A stretch of 55,667 nt of DNA from assembly GCA_015067545.1 (NCBI GenBank), contig SVMG01000011.1:1-55667 (forward strand), read 5' to 3'. Shown piece after piece: positions 22,073 through 32,136 of this stretch; position 1 is the stretch's first letter; the number at the start of each line of letters is the position of its first letter. The DNA is from Oscillospiraceae bacterium (GTDB lineage: Bacteria; Bacillota; Clostridia; Oscillospirales; Oscillospiraceae). The notes beneath the pieces are model-generated. The model ran no database searches. It was not told where the DNA came from and saw nothing but the letters and a program-made list of their open reading frames with translations. The translations under genes were made by a program, and so were the position numbers.

Positions 22073-23458
22073 TTATGCCAAATAAATTGCCTTGCAGGCC
22101 AGCATGGTCTCGTAGCAATCCAGCTTGGAAACCAGCTCCAAAGGTGCGTGCATGCTCAAAACAGGCACGCCGGCGTCCACAGTAACGATGTTTCGGTTTG
22201 CCATATAGGCGGCAACCGTACCGCCGCCACCCTGATCCACCTTGCCCAGGGTCGCGATCTGCCAGATCACATCGGCTTTATCAAAGGTGGTGCGTACATG
22301 GCTCATAGCTTCAGCGGAAGCATCGGAAGCGCCGCCCTTGCCACGGGAACCGGTATACTTGCAGATGGACACGCCGTAGTTCAGCTTGGAGTTGTTCCGG
22401 CGGTCACAGGTCTCTGCAAAGTTGGGGTCAAAGGCATTGGAAACGTCAGCAGACAGGCAGAAGGAGTTGGCGAAGCACTCTCTAAGCTTCACATTCTGAG
22501 CATCGCACAGGGTCTCCATGAAATATTCAAATGCGTGGCTCTGCATACCGGAAATGCCAACGGAGCCGATCTCTTCCTTATCGGCCAGGATGCACACGGC
22601 GGTCTTGGCAGGGGTATCCAGAGCAAAAAGGGCAGCCAGCTCTGCATAGGCACAGACCCGGTCGTCATGACCGTAAGCAGCGATCAGACTTCTGTCCAGG
22701 CCCACTTCACGGCAGCGGCCGGCAGGAACCACGTTCAGCTCTGCAGACAGGAAATCGGATTCGATCATGCCGTACTTTTCATTCAGCAGTTTCATGATGT
22801 GCAGCTTTACCAGATCACTGCCCTCGCCTTCGATAGGCTCAGTACCCAGGATCACATTCAGCTGCTCGCCCTCAATGACCTTGGCGGCAGTCTTTTGCAT
22901 CTGGTCCGCGGCCAGGTGGATCAGCAGATCGGAGACCATCAGAACGGGGTCGTTGTCGTCCTCGCCGATGGTGACGGTGACCGTTGTGCCATCCTTCTTG
23001 CACACCACGCCATGGAGGGCCAGGGGCACGGTGGGCCACTGGTACTTCTTGATGCCGCCATAGTAGTGGGTCTTGAAGTAGGCAATCTCGGAATCCTCAT
23101 ACAGGGGATTGGGCTTGACATCCATGCGGGGAGAGTCCACATGGGCGGCGCAGATGTTTGCACCATTTGCCAGGGATTCAGTACCGATCACGGCCAGGAT
23201 AATGGACTTGCCGCGATTGTTCAGATAGTATTTATCACCGGGTTTCACTTCAGCACCGGCGGTCAGAGGCTTAAAGCCCTGCTTCTCGGCCTCAGCTACA
23301 GCCCATGCGGTGGCTTCCCGCTCGGTCTTGCACGCATCCATAAATGCCATGTAATCCTTGCAGTAGCTTTCCATTTCGGCACGCTGAGCCTCAGAAATGC
23401 GGGAATAACCGTTTTTGGGCTCCATCAAAAGGGATTGACGCAATTCTTCGTTGGTCAT
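22073..23458 (-). CDS. M18 family aminopeptidase
   Basis: 461 residues. The metal-binding blocks of M18 are visible: CAAHVDSPRMD (His-Asp), ADKEEIGSVG (Glu-Glu), and YGHDDRVCAYAEL. M18 enzymes are cytoplasmic, dodecameric, zinc- or cobalt-dependent and remove N-terminal residues, often acidic, from peptides. Two ATGs are close; the second (23458) has GGAG 7 nt upstream while the first (23464) is only 1 nt from it, so the second is chosen. It begins 24 nt after the Sua5-CoaE gene and ends the operon. Confidence 0.93.
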   Translation of the reverse strand: MTNEELRQSLLMEPKNGYSRISEAQRAEMESYCKDYMAFMDACKTEREATAWAVAEAEKQGFKPLTAGAEVKPGDKYYLNNRGKSIILAVIGTESLANGANICAAHVDSPRMDVKPNPLYEDSEIAYFKTHYYGGIKKYQWPTVPLALHGVVCKKDGTTVTVTIGEDDNDPVLMVSDLLIHLAADQMQKTAAKVIEGEQLNVILGTEPIEGEGSDLVKLHIMKLLNEKYGMIESDFLSAELNVVPAGRCREVGLDRSLIAAYGHDDRVCAYAELAALFALDTPAKTAVCILADKEEIGSVGISGMQSHAFEYFMETLCDAQNVKLRECFANSFCLSADVSNAFDPNFAETCDRRNNSKLNYGVSICKYTGSRGKGGASDASAEAMSHVRTTFDKADVIWQIATLGKVDQGGGGTVAAYMANRNIVTVDAGVPVLSMHAPLELVSKLDCYETMLACKAIYLA

Positions 23459-23482
23459 ATTCATGCTCCTTTGCTTTTTTCT

Positions 23483-25084
23483 TTATATTATATCTAGTTT
23501 GCGCAAAAAGGCAATACATTTTGCTTGGAAATCCTCGGCAGTGCCGTTGTTTTCCAAGACATGATCGCATTTGGATGCAAACCATTCATCGCTATGCTGC
23601 GCGGCGATGCGGTTTTTGGCGTATTCTTCCGAAATGCCGTCCCGGGCCATGATCCGTTGGACGCGGACGTCTGCCGGTGCGGTAATGGCAACTGTCACAT
23701 GGCAAAGACCTGCCAGCTCGCCCTCAAAAAGGCCGATGGCATCAATGGCGGCCAGGCCGGAACAGGATTCCAGTCGGCGCAAAACCTCTTTTCTGACTGC
23801 TGCGTGGGTGATCAGGTTTAATTCTTGTAAGGCGGCATCATCCTGAAAGACGATGCTGCCCAGTTTTTTGCGATCCAAAGTGCCATCCGAGACTGTTCCG
23901 GGGAAGCGGTCTTCAATGGCATTTAAGAGGGAAACATCCGATTGGAGCAATTCATGGTAAATGGCATCGCAGTCCAGTACCAAACCGCCGTGTTGTGCAA
24001 TGAGATGCAGCAGGGTGGATTTTCCGCTGCCTGTGCCGCCGGTGATGCCAATGACCGTATTCTCTGCATTGACAATGTGAAAAGCAGCAGCCTTCTTCAG
24101 TCGATTCTGCACCGCGTAGGCTACGCCGCCGCCCTCGGGGCATCGGGCGTAGACCTTGGAAATGCTGGGATCGTCCAGCTCCCGCAAGGCGGCAAACAGG
24201 CCGGCTGAAAGGGTGGCAACATCCGCCTCCTTGCCATAAGGCAGGGGATTGCAGTCTGCGTACAGGGGCAGCTCCTCTTCAAAGCACAGCACCCGGTCAT
24301 TGGGGGTGATGCGCCGGTGGATATAGGTTGCAGCCTTTTCCCGGGAACCGGCTACGATGATCACTTCGCTTTGGGGGGCATAGTGCTTATATTTCATGCC
24401 GGGGGCTTTCACCACCGCATCCTTATCGATTTGCGCGGTGACCGCCTTGTCCACCACCAGATCACCAAGCACCTCCATCAGCTGCTCCGGGGTGATTCCG
24501 CCGGGGCGCAGAAGACGGGGACGCTCCTCCGTTAAGTCCACAATGGTGGATTCCACGCCCACCCGACAAGCACCGCCGTCCACGATCAGCTCGATTTTTC
24601 CGTTATGATCGTGAAAAACATGCTCGGCGGTGGTGGTGGAGGGCTTGCCGGAGATGTTGGCAGAGGGAGCGGCAATGGGCACGCCGGCCAGGCGGATAAT
24701 TTCCCGGGTCACCTGGCAGTCGGGACACCGCACAGCCACGGTGGGAAGTCCGGCGGTGGTGCATTTGGGCACGCAAGAACGGGCAGGGAGCACCATGGTC
24801 AGCGGGCCGGGCCAAAAGGCATTGGCAAGCTCGTAAGCGGCCGCAGGGATATCCTTGCAGAAGTTTTCAATATCTGCGGCATCGGCCACATGGAGGATCA
24901 GAGGATTGTCCTGAGGGCGACCCTTGGCGATGAAGATCTTGGCCACGGCTTCTTCGTTGAGACCGTTTGCCCCGAGGCCGTAAACCGTTTCCGTAGGGAT
25001 GGCAACCAGACCGTTATGTTTGATAATTTCTGCAGCAATGGCGGCGGTGTCCGCGCCGTTTGCCGGCAATATTCGGGTTTGCAT
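23483..25084 (-). CDS. Fusion of threonylcarbamoyl-AMP synthase (Sua5/YwlC) and dephospho-CoA kinase (CoaE)
   Basis: 533 residues in one continuous frame. Residues ~1-335 are Sua5: the YrdC fold with GLVAIPTETVYGLGANG, KGRPQDNPLILHV, FWPGPLTMVLP and PSANISGKPS, then the C-terminal Sua5 domain (APGMKYKHYAPQ). It makes threonylcarbamoyl-AMP from Thr, bicarbonate and ATP for t6A. Residues ~345-533 are CoaE: P-loop GITGGTGSGKS, LDCDAIYHELL, and LFEGELAGLCHVT; it phosphorylates dephospho-CoA in the last CoA step. Start ATG 25084 has GGAGG 7 nt upstream; the ATG at 25090 is too close. Both halves look complete and active. Confidence 0.93.
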   Translation of the reverse strand: MQTRILPANGADTAAIAAEIIKHNGLVAIPTETVYGLGANGLNEEAVAKIFIAKGRPQDNPLILHVADAADIENFCKDIPAAAYELANAFWPGPLTMVLPARSCVPKCTTAGLPTVAVRCPDCQVTREIIRLAGVPIAAPSANISGKPSTTTAEHVFHDHNGKIELIVDGGACRVGVESTIVDLTEERPRLLRPGGITPEQLMEVLGDLVVDKAVTAQIDKDAVVKAPGMKYKHYAPQSEVIIVAGSREKAATYIHRRITPNDRVLCFEEELPLYADCNPLPYGKEADVATLSAGLFAALRELDDPSISKVYARCPEGGGVAYAVQNRLKKAAAFHIVNAENTVIGITGGTGSGKSTLLHLIAQHGGLVLDCDAIYHELLQSDVSLLNAIEDRFPGTVSDGTLDRKKLGSIVFQDDAALQELNLITHAAVRKEVLRRLESCSGLAAIDAIGLFEGELAGLCHVTVAITAPADVRVQRIMARDGISEEYAKNRIAAQHSDEWFASKCDHVLENNGTAEDFQAKCIAFLRKLDII

Positions 25085-25101
25085 GGACATTCCTCCTTTC
25101 G

Positions 25102-25881
25102 TTAAAATCCCAGGTCTCGCAATTCCTGGATGATATGAAGGTAAAACAGGCCAACACCTGTCAATTTCTTTTTTCTTCCGTACATGCCCACCATTTTGAA
25201 ATGGTCGAGCTCGGAGCTGATGGAACCCCGGTAATTTCCCCACCGGCTGGATTTGACGGCCACCATGCCGTCGGTATCGTCCTGTTCACAGTATCGGGAG
25301 ATCTGATAGGGGATAAAGCGCAAAAATGCCTTTTTGTGGGGCGCGGTGGATGAAAAGCTTTGGTAGTAGACCGACGGTGCGTTTTGGACAGTCTCATTGA
25401 AGTCCTCCATGGCCTCCTTGGTCAGTTCCTGTCCCAATCGCAGAATATCCGGCTGCCGGTCACCGAGAAGCCTATAAAAATTGTCCGTGAAAAATGCGAT
25501 GGTTTTTGCCATAAATGCAGGCATTTGCAGCAATTTTGCGCTGAGTCCGGAGCCGTGGTGGGGCGTGGAGAGGGTAGTCAGAGAGGCTACATGCTTCTGC
25601 ATATCAAGCCGGGAGATCATGAACCGGGCATCCACGCCGCCCTTGGAGTGGGCGATGAGGTTTACCTTTTCGCAGTTTTCTTTTTGCAGGATCTCCAGAA
25701 TTTCAGATTTTAGCTGCTGGGCATTGGTGGCAACTGCACCGATACCGTCTTGATTGGATACGTAGACGGTTATCTTTTGTTTTCGCAGGAAGTCGGTAAT
25801 GCCGCGAAAAGCCGGCCAAAAGGAGAAATCCTTGACCATCATGCCGTGAACCAGCACAACGGGATATTTGGTTGATTCCAT
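25102..25881 (-). CDS. Alpha/beta-hydrolase, family I-type triacylglycerol lipase/esterase
   Basis: 259 residues without signal peptide. The oxyanion-hole motif is YPVVLVHGM, the nucleophile Ser lies in IAHSKGGVDARF (AHSKG in place of GHSxG), and DDTDGMVAVKSSRWG plus LDHFKMVG supply the likely Asp and His. These blocks match Pseudomonas/Burkholderia-type lipases, although the protein is likely cytoplasmic or released by other means. Start ATG 25881 has AAGGAGG 9 nt upstream. It ends 17 nt before the Sua5-CoaE gene. The natural ester substrate is unknown. Confidence 0.85.
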   Translation of the reverse strand: MESTKYPVVLVHGMMVKDFSFWPAFRGITDFLRKQKITVYVSNQDGIGAVATNAQQLKSEILEILQKENCEKVNLIAHSKGGVDARFMISRLDMQKHVASLTTLSTPHHGSGLSAKLLQMPAFMAKTIAFFTDNFYRLLGDRQPDILRLGQELTKEAMEDFNETVQNAPSVYYQSFSSTAPHKKAFLRFIPYQISRYCEQDDTDGMVAVKSSRWGNYRGSISSELDHFKMVGMYGRKKKLTGVGLFYLHIIQELRDLGF

Positions 25882-25897
25882 GAGGACACCTCCTTCG

Positions 25898-25936
25898 GAT
25901 AAAAAAGAACATGGAGCAGCCCGGAAGCTGCTCCAT
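25898..25936 (-). terminator. Terminator after tpiA
   Basis: Minus strand ATGGAGCAGC-TTCCGG-GCTGCTCCAT then GTTCTTTTTTATCC. It separates trmL-pgk-tpiA from the lipase operon; since no clear promoter follows, the downstream genes may depend partly on read-through. Confidence 0.8.
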
Positions 25937-25944
25937 GATTTTTC

Positions 25945-26721
25945 TTACACAGTGGGCTGGTTGGCAGCTTCGATGATCTGCACGAACTTCTCGGGAACCA
26001 GAGAAGCGCCGCCGATCAGGCCGCCGTCAATGTCAGGCTGAGCCAGCAGCTCGTAAGCGTTCTTCTCGTTCATGGAGCCACCGTACAGAATGGAGATGGC
26101 CCGGGCGTTCTTGGAGGAGTACAGCTTGCGCACCACAGCACGGATGCCCTCGCAGACTTCCTCAGCCTGCTCGGGGGTAGCGGTGCGGCCTGTGCCGATG
26201 GCCCAGATGGGCTCGTAGGCGATGATGACCTTGCGGATCTTCTCCTCGGACACGCCGGCCAAGCCCAGCTTGATCTGCATGGCGATCCACTCCTCGGTGA
26301 TGCCGGATTCTCTCTGCTCCAGGCTCTCGCCGCAGCACATGATGGGGGTCAGGCCTGCTTCCAGAGCGGCCAGCACCTTTGCGTTGACATCTGCATCGGT
26401 CTCGCCCATGGCGCGGCGCTCAGAGTGGCCGATGATTACATACTTACAGCCGGCATCCACCAACATGTTGGTAGCGATCTCGCCGGTGTAGGCACCGCTT
26501 GCATTGGCGTTGCAGTTCTCAGCGCCGATGCCCACGCGGGTCTCACGCATGGCGCGCACAGCAGCGGGGATGCACACAGCGGGAACACACAGAGCTACAT
26601 CGCACCAGCGGCCCTTGGGCATAATGGACTTCAGCTGAGTCATAAACTCCTTGGTCTCGGAGGGGGTCTTGTTCATTTTCCAGTTACCGGCAATGACGGT
26701 CTTACGATACTTGCGATTCAT
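25945..26721 (-). CDS. tpiA: Triosephosphate isomerase
   Basis: 258 residues, the standard TIM barrel length. AGNWKMN (Asn, Lys of the active site), GHSERRAMGETD (catalytic His), and YEPIWAIGTG (catalytic Glu, start of loop 6) are all present, as is the phosphate-binding LYGGSM. It interconverts dihydroxyacetone phosphate and glyceraldehyde 3-phosphate. The second of two ATGs (26721) is chosen since GGAG lies 8 nt upstream of it but only 2 nt from the first. It follows pgk in a glycolytic operon. Confidence 0.97.
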   Translation of the reverse strand: MNRKYRKTVIAGNWKMNKTPSETKEFMTQLKSIMPKGRWCDVALCVPAVCIPAAVRAMRETRVGIGAENCNANASGAYTGEIATNMLVDAGCKYVIIGHSERRAMGETDADVNAKVLAALEAGLTPIMCCGESLEQRESGITEEWIAMQIKLGLAGVSEEKIRKVIIAYEPIWAIGTGRTATPEQAEEVCEGIRAVVRKLYSSKNARAISILYGGSMNEKNAYELLAQPDIDGGLIGGASLVPEKFVQIIEAANQPTV

Positions 26722-26777
26722 GTTCATTTCTCCTTATATATGTCATCGATATTCGATGTGTATTTTCAAAGTTGGTG

Positions 26778-26799
26778 GTGGGGGCGTTACCGCCCCCAC
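26778..26799 (-). terminator. Hairpin between pgk and tpiA
   Basis: GTGGGGGCG-TTAC-CGCCCCCAC, no T-run. More likely an mRNA stabiliser or partial attenuator than a full stop. Confidence 0.4.
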
Positions 26800-26813
26800 A
26801 GAGGATTTATAAA

Positions 26814-28013
26814 TTATTTATCTTCCAAACATGCAATACCGGGGAGCTCCAGGCCTTCCAGGAATTCCAGAGAAGCGCCGCCGCCGGTGGAGATGTGGGT
26901 GATCTGATCGGCAAAGCCCAGCTGCTCGCAGGCTGCAGCGGAGTCACCGCCGCCGACGATGGTCACAGCGTCGGAATCGGCCAGAGCCTGTGCAACAGCG
27001 ATGGTGCCCTTTGCCAGAGTGGGGTTCTCGAACACGCCCATGGGGCCGTTCCAAACAACAGTCTTTGCGGCCTTGGCAGCAGCAGCGAATTCGGCGCATG
27101 CCTTGGGGCCAATATCCAGACCCATCATGTCTTCAGGAATTGCAGTGCAATCCACATAATCAACGGCGATTTCAGCGTCGATGGGGTTGGGGAAGGAAGC
27201 GGCAACAGCAGTGTCAACAGGCAGCAGCAGCTTGACGCCCTTGCTTTCTGCCTTGGCCATCATTTCCTTGCAGTAGTCCAGCTTCTCGTTGTCCACCAGG
27301 GACTTGCCAACGGTGTAGCCCTGGGCAGCCAGGAAGGTGTAAGCCATACCACCGCCGATGATCAGGGTGTCCACCTTTTCCAGCAGGTTGTTGATAACAT
27401 TCAGCTTGTCGGAGACCTTAGCGCCGCCCAGGATGGCGACGAAGGGACGCTCGGGATTGGCCAGAGCCTTGCCCATGATGGAAACTTCCTTCTGCACCAG
27501 GTAGCCACAGACGGCAGGCAGGTAGTCAGCCACGCCGGCGGTGGAGGAGTGGGCACGGTGGGCAGTGCCGAAAGCATCGTTTACGAAAATGTCGGCCAGA
27601 TCAGCCAGAGCCTTGCTCAGCTCGGGATCGTTCTTGGTCTCACCCTTGATGTAACGGGTGTTCTCCAGCAGCATTACGTCGCCATCTTTCAGAGCAGCGG
27701 CCTTGGCCTTGGAGTCCTCACCGGCAACGTCAGAAGCCATGATAACTTCCTTGCCCAGCAGCTCGGAAATGCGCTCGGCAACCACCTTCAGGCTCAGCTC
27801 GGGCTTCCACTCGCCCTTGGGCTTGCCCATGTGGGAGCACAGAATGACCTTTGCGCCCTTGTCAACCAAATACTTGATGGTAGGCATGGCAGCTACGATA
27901 CGCTTGTCAGATGTGATCTTGCCATCTTTGGTGGGAACGTTGAAGTCGCAGCGGCACAGAACGCGCTTGCCGGCTACTTCAATGTCTTCAATGGACTTCT
28001 TGTTGTAGTTCAT
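26814..28013 (-). CDS. pgk: Phosphoglycerate kinase
   Basis: 399 residues, the normal monomeric size. Substrate-binding [21 protein letters not shown], and HRAHSSTAG are in the N-domain; the nucleotide domain carries [19 protein letters not shown] and the C-terminal [13 protein letters not shown]. It transfers phosphate from 1,3-bisphosphoglycerate to ADP. Start ATG 28013 has GGAGG 7 nt upstream. It lies 28 nt after trmL and 92 nt before tpiA. A gap gene is not in this cluster. Confidence 0.97.
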   Translation of the reverse strand: MNYNKKSIEDIEVAGKRVLCRCDFNVPTKDGKITSDKRIVAAMPTIKYLVDKGAKVILCSHMGKPKGEWKPELSLKVVAERISELLGKEVIMASDVAGEDSKAKAAALKDGDVMLLENTRYIKGETKNDPELSKALADLADIFVNDAFGTAHRAHSSTAGVADYLPAVCGYLVQKEVSIMGKALANPERPFVAILGGAKVSDKLNVINNLLEKVDTLIIGGGMAYTFLAAQGYTVGKSLVDNEKLDYCKEMMAKAESKGVKLLLPVDTAVAASFPNPIDAEIAVDYVDCTAIPEDMMGLDIGPKACAEFAAAAKAAKTVVWNGPMGVFENPTLAKGTIAVAQALADSDAVTIVGGGDSAAACEQLGFADQITHISTGGGASLEFLEGLELPGIACLEDK

Positions 28014-28041
28014 AGTGATTCCTCCATTATTTATAGGGTAT

Positions 28042-28524
28042 TTACCCTTTCATTTTTCCAAAATCCTGCAATCCGGGAAAATCTAGCTGCCGAAGGGCTT
28101 CATACACGGTGATGGCCACCGCGTTACTTAAGTTCAGACTTCTGGTGTCCGGCAGCATGGGAATGCGGATGCATTCATCATAGTGTTTCTGCAAAAAATC
28201 CTCGGGCAGGCCCTTGGTCTCCTTGCCGAAGAACAAATAGCAGCCGTCCCGGAAATCCGCTTCCGTGTAGCCCCGGGGGGCTTTGGTAGACAGACACCAC
28301 ATTTGCTCCACTTCGTTTTTATTGAAGAAGTCCTGCAAATTCTCATAATCCAGGACTTCTACCGCGTTCCAGTAGTCAAGACCTGCCCGGCGCACGGCTT
28401 TTTCAGAAATGTCAAAGCCCAAAGGCCGGATCAAATGCAGCCGACAGCCGGTGGCAGCGCAGGTGCGGGCGATGTTGCCGCAGTTCTGGGGAATTTCGGG
28501 CTCCACCAGGACAATATTCAGCAT
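28042..28524 (-). CDS. trmL: tRNA (cytidine/uridine-2'-O-)-methyltransferase TrmL, SPOUT family
   Basis: 160 residues. The N-terminal [18 protein letters not shown] and C-terminal knot motifs [15 protein letters not shown] and [19 protein letters not shown] are diagnostic for TrmL, which methylates the wobble ribose (position 34) of certain tRNA-Leu. It acts as a SAM-dependent dimer in the cytoplasm. Start ATG 28524 has GAGGTG upstream. First gene of the minus-strand unit with pgk and tpiA. Confidence 0.94.
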   Translation of the reverse strand: MLNIVLVEPEIPQNCGNIARTCAATGCRLHLIRPLGFDISEKAVRRAGLDYWNAVEVLDYENLQDFFNKNEVEQMWCLSTKAPRGYTEADFRDGCYLFFGKETKGLPEDFLQKHYDECIRIPMLPDTRSLNLSNAVAITVYEALRQLDFPGLQDFGKMKG

Positions 28525-28575
28525 TCCATCACCTCATAACCATGCTTTTTCCGATTTTTATTGGATTGCCATCCT

Positions 28576-28604
28576 ATTGTATTCCAAACTTTCCATAAAA
28601 TCAA
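28576..28604 (-). promoter_or_regulatory. Promoter of trmL-pgk-tpiA
   Basis: Minus strand TTGATT (28604-28599), 17 nt, TACAAT (28581-28576). Confidence 0.6.
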
Positions 28605-28726
28605 TCGAAAAATTAATAAAAATGGAACTTTTAATAGTATAGACATAAAAAAAGGAAGATTTGGCGTAAATTTGTGAAAAATGTGTGGAAACATTTTTTA
28701 CAGTCCCCCTTTTTCGTCCGGAATCA

Positions 28727-28755
28727 TTGACATTTTGTCCTTTTTGTGAAATAAT
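28727..28755 (+). promoter_or_regulatory. Promoter of aspS
   Basis: TTGACA (28727-28732), 17 nt, AATAAT (28750-28755). The leader is only ~30 nt, so no T-box is present here, unlike cysS. Confidence 0.6.
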
Positions 28756-28790
28756 AAATCGAACATTTGAAAGATAAGGGGATAAGAAAA

Positions 28791-30563
28791 ATGACCCAAT
28801 CCAGAACACATAACTGCGGGCAGCTGCGGCTTGCCGATGCAGGAAAAGAAGTCACCATCGTCGGCTGGCTGGAAAACATCCGGGAGGTCGGCTCTAACTT
28901 TGCATTCCTTGTTCTTCGGGATTTCTACGGCACTACCCAGGTAGTGGTGGAGACCGAGGAGATGATGAGGGTGGTCAAGCCCATCAACAAGGAATCCACC
29001 ATTTCCGTTACCGGTATCGTCCGGGAGCGGGAAAGCAAGAATCCCAAGCAGCCCACCGGTGAGATCGAGGTGGTGCCCTCTGCCATCAAGGTGCTGGGCA
29101 AGTGCCGCCACAATCAGCTGCCCTTTGAGATCAACAAGTCCAGAGAGGCGGACGAAAACACCCGTCTGAAGTATCGCTATCTTGATCTGCGCAATCCCGC
29201 GGTGAAGAGCAACATCGTTCTGCGTTGCCAGACTGTGGCGGAGATCCGTCGGTTGATGACTGAAAAGAACTTCCTGGAGATCACCACGCCCATTCTGACG
29301 GCATCTTCTCCTGAGGGTGCCCGTGACTACCTGGTACCCGCCCGGAATCACCCCGGCAAGTTCTATGCGCTGCCCCAGGCTCCCCAGCAGTTCAAGCAGC
29401 TGCTGATGACCTCCGGCTTTGACCGGTATTTTCAGATTGCACCCTGCTTCCGTGATGAGGATGCCCGTGCAGACCGCACTCCCGGCGAGTTCTATCAGCT
29501 GGATATGGAAATGGCTTTCGCCACCCAGGACGATGTGCTGGGCACTTTGGAAGATGTGATGGTACCTCTGTTCACCAAGCTGGGCAAGTATGACCGGGTG
29601 TCTTCCGCACCCTTCCGCCGCATCGGCTTCAACGAGGCTATGGAGCGCTACGGCTCTGACAAGCCCGACCTGCGTATCGACCTGGAGGTGCAGGATATCA
29701 CTGCTGAAGTCCAGGGCTGCGGCTTTGGTCCTTTCGAGGGCGCAACGGTCAAGGCAGTTGCCGTGGATAATTTTGAGCAGGCCCGCAAGTGGATCGACAA
29801 GCTGCTGGTGGATGTGGAAGTGCAGACCGGCAACAAGGCCTGCTGGATCAAGGTGGATGAAAACGGTGAGCTCACCGGCGGTGTTTCCAAGTTCCTGGTA
29901 AACTGCAAGGATGCCCTGGTCGCCAAGCTGAATCTGAAGCCCGGCTCTTTCGTGTGCATGGCTGCCGGCAAGAAGCAGGCCGCACAGAAGACCGCAGGTG
30001 TCATCCGCACCATGCTGGGCAAGCGCGTGCCCGGCCACTTTGACGAAGAGCAGTACGCATTCTGCTGGATCGTAGACTTCCCCATGTACGAAATGGGCGA
30101 GGAGTCCGGCCAGTTGGAATTCTGCCACAACCCCTTCTCCATGCCCCAGGGCGGTTTGGAAGCGCTGGAAAAGGCGGAGGGCAATGTGGACGAGCTGCTG
30201 AAGATCAATGCCTACCAGTACGATATGGTCTGCAACGGCTATGAGACCGCTTCCGGCGCAGTCCGTAACCACGATCCCGAGATCATGGTCAAGGCCTTCC
30301 AGATGGTCGGCCTGGGCGAAGAGGATGTGAAGGCCAAGTTTCCGGCTATGTACAATGCCTTTACCTACGGTGCACCTCCCCATGCAGGTGCTGCCCCCGG
30401 CATTGACCGCATCGTGATGATCCTCACCGGCGAGGAGTCCATCCGGGAAGTGATCACCTTCCCCATGAACAAGAATGCACAGGATCTGATGATGGATGCC
30501 CCCACCGCGGTGGATCAGAGTCAGCTGGATACGGTGCATATCGCCATCAATATCAAGGAATAA
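28791..30563 (+). CDS. aspS: Aspartyl-tRNA synthetase, bacterial type
   Basis: 590 residues. N-terminal OB anticodon-binding domain ([26 protein letters not shown]), class II motif 2 ([25 protein letters not shown]) and motif 3 ([15 protein letters not shown]), with the bacterial GAD insertion between them. It charges tRNA-Asp. Whether it is discriminating or also charges tRNA-Asn cannot be read here, but a separate asnS follows, so direct Asn charging exists. Start ATG 28791 with a modest AAGGGG site; a TTG eight codons earlier is less likely. Confidence 0.96.
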   Translation: MTQSRTHNCGQLRLADAGKEVTIVGWLENIREVGSNFAFLVLRDFYGTTQVVVETEEMMRVVKPINKESTISVTGIVRERESKNPKQPTGEIEVVPSAIKVLGKCRHNQLPFEINKSREADENTRLKYRYLDLRNPAVKSNIVLRCQTVAEIRRLMTEKNFLEITTPILTASSPEGARDYLVPARNHPGKFYALPQAPQQFKQLLMTSGFDRYFQIAPCFRDEDARADRTPGEFYQLDMEMAFATQDDVLGTLEDVMVPLFTKLGKYDRVSSAPFRRIGFNEAMERYGSDKPDLRIDLEVQDITAEVQGCGFGPFEGATVKAVAVDNFEQARKWIDKLLVDVEVQTGNKACWIKVDENGELTGGVSKFLVNCKDALVAKLNLKPGSFVCMAAGKKQAAQKTAGVIRTMLGKRVPGHFDEEQYAFCWIVDFPMYEMGEESGQLEFCHNPFSMPQGGLEALEKAEGNVDELLKINAYQYDMVCNGYETASGAVRNHDPEIMVKAFQMVGLGEEDVKAKFPAMYNAFTYGAPPHAGAAPGIDRIVMILTGEESIREVITFPMNKNAQDLMMDAPTAVDQSQLDTVHIAINIKE

Positions 30564-30567
30564 CAGC

Positions 30568-30596
30568 AAGCGGACAGGTTTCGGCCTGTCCGCTTC
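30568..30596 (+). terminator. Hairpin after aspS
   Basis: AAGCGGACAGG-TTTCGG-CCTGTCCGCTT, followed by CCCGG, so a weak intrinsic terminator. Confidence 0.5.
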
Positions 30597-30628
30597 CCGG
30601 TTATTTGCCAAAAAATGCAACTTCCCTC

Positions 30629-30657
30629 TTGTAAAATCTGCGGTTTTGGCGTATACT
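30629..30657 (+). promoter_or_regulatory. Promoter of asnS
   Basis: TTGTAA (30629-30634), 17 nt, TATACT (30652-30657). Confidence 0.6.
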
Positions 30658-30690
30658 TATCTATATTTTTCAGCAAGTGAGGAATGTATT

Positions 30691-32082
30691 ATGGAACTGA
30701 TCACTGTTCGTGAGCTTTACAAGAACACCGAAAAGTATGCCGGCAAGGAAATTGAAGTGGGCGGCTGGGTGCGCAATCGCCGTCCCAGTAAGCAGTTTGG
30801 CTTCATCATGCTCTCCGACGGCACTTACTTTAACCCCATCCAGGTGGTTTATAACGACACCATCGAGAATTTCCAGGAGATCTCCAAGATCAACATCGGT
30901 GCGGCTCTGATCATCAAGGGCACTGTGGTGCTGACCCCCGAGAGCAAGCAGCCTTTTGAGCTGCAGGCGACTACCGTTACCGTCGAGGGTGCATCCACCG
31001 GTGATTACCCCCTGCAGCCCAAGCGTCACACCATGGAGTTTTTGCGCACCATCACCCATCTGCGTCCCCGGACCAACACCTTCCAGGCTGTGTTCCGTGT
31101 CCGCTCCCTGGCTGCTATGGCCATCCACCAGTTCTTCCAGGATCGGGATTTCGTGTATGTCCACACACCCCTCATCACCGGCTCTGACTGTGAGGGCGCA
31201 GGCGAGATGTTCCAGGTCACCACGCTGGATCTGAACAACGTGCCTAAGAACGAGGACGGCACCATCGATTTTTCCCAGGACTTCTACGGCAAGCCCACCA
31301 ATCTGACCGTTTCCGGCCAGCTTAACGGCGAGACCTTTGCCATGGCTTTCCGCAATATCTACACCTTCGGCCCCACCTTCCGCGCCGAAAACTCCAACAC
31401 CACCCGCCATGCGGCTGAGTTCTGGATGATTGAACCGGAGATCGCCTTTGCAGACCTGCAGGACGATATGCAGCTTGCCGAGGATATGATTAAGTACATC
31501 ATTTCCTACGTGCTGGAGCGCGCCCCCGAGGAGATGGAGTTCTTCAACAACTTTGTGGATAAGGGTCTGCTGGAGCGGCTGAACCATGTTGTAAATTCCG
31601 ACTTTGGCCGTGTGACCTACACTGAGGCTATTGAGATTCTGGAAAAGCATAACGACGAGTTCGACTATCCCGTTCATTGGGGCAGCGACCTGCAGACTGA
31701 GCACGAGCGTTACCTCACTGAGCAGGTGTTCAAGCGCCCTGTGTTCGTCACCGACTATCCCAAGGAGATCAAGGCCTTCTATATGAAGCTGAATCCCGAC
31801 GGAAAGACCGTGGCGGCTATGGACTGTCTGGTGCCCGGTATTGGCGAGATCATCGGCGGCAGCCAGCGTGAAGACGATTACGAAATTCTGGCAAACCGCA
31901 TTACGGAGCTGGGCATGAAGCCCGAGGATTACGGCTTCTATATGGATCTGCGCAAGTACGGCTCTGCCCGCCACGCCGGTTTCGGCCTGGGCTTCGAGCG
32001 CTGCGTCATGTACCTGACGGGCATGGGCAACATCCGCGATGTCCTGCCGTTCCCCAGAACCGTGGGTAATTGCGAACTGTAA
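30691..32082 (+). CDS. asnS: Asparaginyl-tRNA synthetase
   Basis: 463 residues, typical of AsnRS. OB domain [19 protein letters not shown]; class II motif 2 [21 protein letters not shown]; motif 3 [16 protein letters not shown]. The [11 protein letters not shown] block separates AsnRS from AspRS. Start ATG 30691 has GTGAGGA upstream; the open frame extends back into the aspS end but has no homology. It gives direct tRNA-Asn charging next to aspS. Confidence 0.96.
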   Translation: MELITVRELYKNTEKYAGKEIEVGGWVRNRRPSKQFGFIMLSDGTYFNPIQVVYNDTIENFQEISKINIGAALIIKGTVVLTPESKQPFELQATTVTVEGASTGDYPLQPKRHTMEFLRTITHLRPRTNTFQAVFRVRSLAAMAIHQFFQDRDFVYVHTPLITGSDCEGAGEMFQVTTLDLNNVPKNEDGTIDFSQDFYGKPTNLTVSGQLNGETFAMAFRNIYTFGPTFRAENSNTTRHAAEFWMIEPEIAFADLQDDMQLAEDMIKYIISYVLERAPEEMEFFNNFVDKGLLERLNHVVNSDFGRVTYTEAIEILEKHNDEFDYPVHWGSDLQTEHERYLTEQVFKRPVFVTDYPKEIKAFYMKLNPDGKTVAAMDCLVPGIGEIIGGSQREDDYEILANRITELGMKPEDYGFYMDLRKYGSARHAGFGLGFERCVMYLTGMGNIRDVLPFPRTVGNCEL

Positions 32083-32095
32083 GAGAATAAATCAC

Positions 32096-32128
32096 AAGGG
32101 CGATTCACTGCGAATCGCCCTTGTTTTG
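32096..32128. terminator. Bidirectional terminator between asnS and the SGNH gene
   Basis: CAAGGGCGATTC-ACTGC-GAATCGCCCTTG then TTTTGACTTTG; convergent genes share it. Confidence 0.75.
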
Positions 32129-32136
32129 ACTTTGCT

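Noticed and set aside
28625..28790. T-box or other riboswitch upstream of aspS
   Set aside because: No T-box core and the leader after the promoter is only about 30 nt.
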